Below are positions 30,764 through 31,249 of a stretch of 31,249 bases of DNA, in pieces. The DNA is taken from assembly GCA_025455635.1 (NCBI GenBank), contig JALOMF010000003.1, forward strand, positions 1-31,249. Direction: 5' to 3'. This DNA is from Saprospiraceae bacterium (GTDB lineage Bacteria; Bacteroidota; Bacteroidia; Chitinophagales; Saprospiraceae). Under the pieces are notes generated by a model. The model did no database searches, was not told where the DNA came from, and worked only from the letters and a program-made list of their open reading frames with translations. Both the position numbers and the translations under genes were made by a program. Positions within the stretch are counted from its first letter, which is position 1; each line of letters starts with the position of its first letter.

Positions 30764-31249
30764 ATGAGCAAATCGTTCCATAACCTGACCGTGAAGCAGG
30801 TCACCCGTGAGACTGCCGACACCGTAACCCTCAGCTTCGACGTGCCTGCCGACCTCGCCGACCAGTACAAGTTCGTGCAGGGGCAATACCTCACCCTCCG
30901 CTTTAACATTGGTGGGAATGAAGAGCGCCGCAGCTATTCCATGTGCAGCAGCCCGCTTGAGAGCGGCCTCAGTGTCACGGTGAAAAAAGTGAAAGGCGGC
31001 AAGGTGTCGAACCATGTACACGACCGGGTGAAGGCTGGCGACACCGTGGAGGTGATGACGCCCGATGGCCGTTTTTTCACCGAACTCCACGACGAAAACA
31101 AGAAAAACTACTACCTCGTGGGCGCAGGAAGCGGCATCACCCCGCTCATGTCCATCCTGAAAACGATACTGGAAACCGAGCCGATGAGCTTCGTTTTTCT
31201 GCTCTACGGCAGCCGCAGCGAGGAGGAAATCATTTTCAAAAAACAACTG
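30764..31249 (+). CDS. Ferredoxin-NADP reductase family flavoprotein (PaaE-like), 3'-truncated by window edge
   Basis: The first 162 residues of an oxidoreductase of the ferredoxin-reductase superfamily. The FAD site is RRSYSMCSSP (RxYS type), with the preceding KFVQGQYLTLRF strand typical of the FAD-binding barrel, and the NAD(P) site is LVGAGSGITPLMSIL. The text is close to subunit E of phenylacetyl-CoA epoxidase (PaaE) and similar reductases, which carry a plant-type 2Fe-2S domain at the C-terminus; that part is beyond the window, so it cannot be confirmed. Such a protein passes electrons from NAD(P)H to an oxygenase. It might serve a Paa system downstream or the AlkB at 4133, but neither link is shown. 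Translation runs open to the last base. Confidence 0.88.
   Translation, partial: MSKSFHNLTVKQVTRETADTVTLSFDVPADLADQYKFVQGQYLTLRFNIGGNEERRSYSMCSSPLESGLSVTVKKVKGGKVSNHVHDRVKAGDTVEVMTPDGRFFTELHDENKKNYYLVGAGSGITPLMSILKTILETEPMSFVFLLYGSRSEEEIIFKKQL

Overview
The window reads as a chromosomal segment of a member of the Bacteroidota, probably a gliding, biomass-degrading lineage such as the Saprospiria. The phylum call rests on four things seen here: a GldH gliding lipoprotein, a giant secreted protein with SprB-type repeats and a type IX secretion (T9SS) C-terminal sorting domain, seven exact matches to the phylum's TAnnTTTG -7 promoter box just upstream of genes, and no obvious Shine-Dalgarno sequences. 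The class-level guess is weak.

Layout. 1-1086 is the 3' part of a RecD-like helicase. 1126-3052 is an AT-richer two-gene island that looks like a Septu (PtuA/PtuB-like) anti-phage pair: an intact ABC-type ATPase overlapping an HNH-type nuclease gene that is cut by one in-frame TAA. 3206-6632 carries, all on the plus strand, an unrecognised protein, an AlkB-type alkane monooxygenase, gldH and a class IV aminotransferase. nadB follows on the minus strand, then a membrane protein (+), anmK and a small lipoprotein cytochrome c (both -), and a large SWIM-zinc-finger SNF2-like ATPase (+) with decayed helicase motifs. murA (-) carries Asp at the usual catalytic Cys position. A secreted alpha-L-fucosidase (+) converges on a lipoprotein FAD-dependent oxidoreductase (-). 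Further minus-strand genes encode a secreted protein with 22-residue Trp repeats, a 2091-residue surface metalloprotease and an outer-membrane beta-barrel. The window closes on the plus strand with asd, a duplicated-domain exported protein and the start of a ferredoxin-reductase-type flavoprotein.

How the genes relate. Most are single transcription units of housekeeping or envelope function (NAD synthesis, aspartate-family amino acids, peptidoglycan synthesis and recycling), mixed with surface and secretion genes (GldH, T9SS cargo, beta-barrel, fucosidase). The only tightly coupled pair is the Septu-like ATPase and nuclease.

The most unusual layer is non-coding. Many gaps between genes hold a long inverted repeat, of unrelated sequence from gap to gap, and pieces of the same kind of repeat sit in frame inside genes: two in the oxidoreductase and one at the propeptide/catalytic junction of the metalloprotease. 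A 101-bp three-tier nested palindrome at 14604-14704 and a shared element just upstream of the nadB and murA start codons are the clearest cases. The best candidates for new biology are these repeats, the interrupted Septu-like nuclease, the SNF2-like protein lacking canonical motifs III and VI, the A/B alternation of the SprB repeats, and the Trp-repeat protein.
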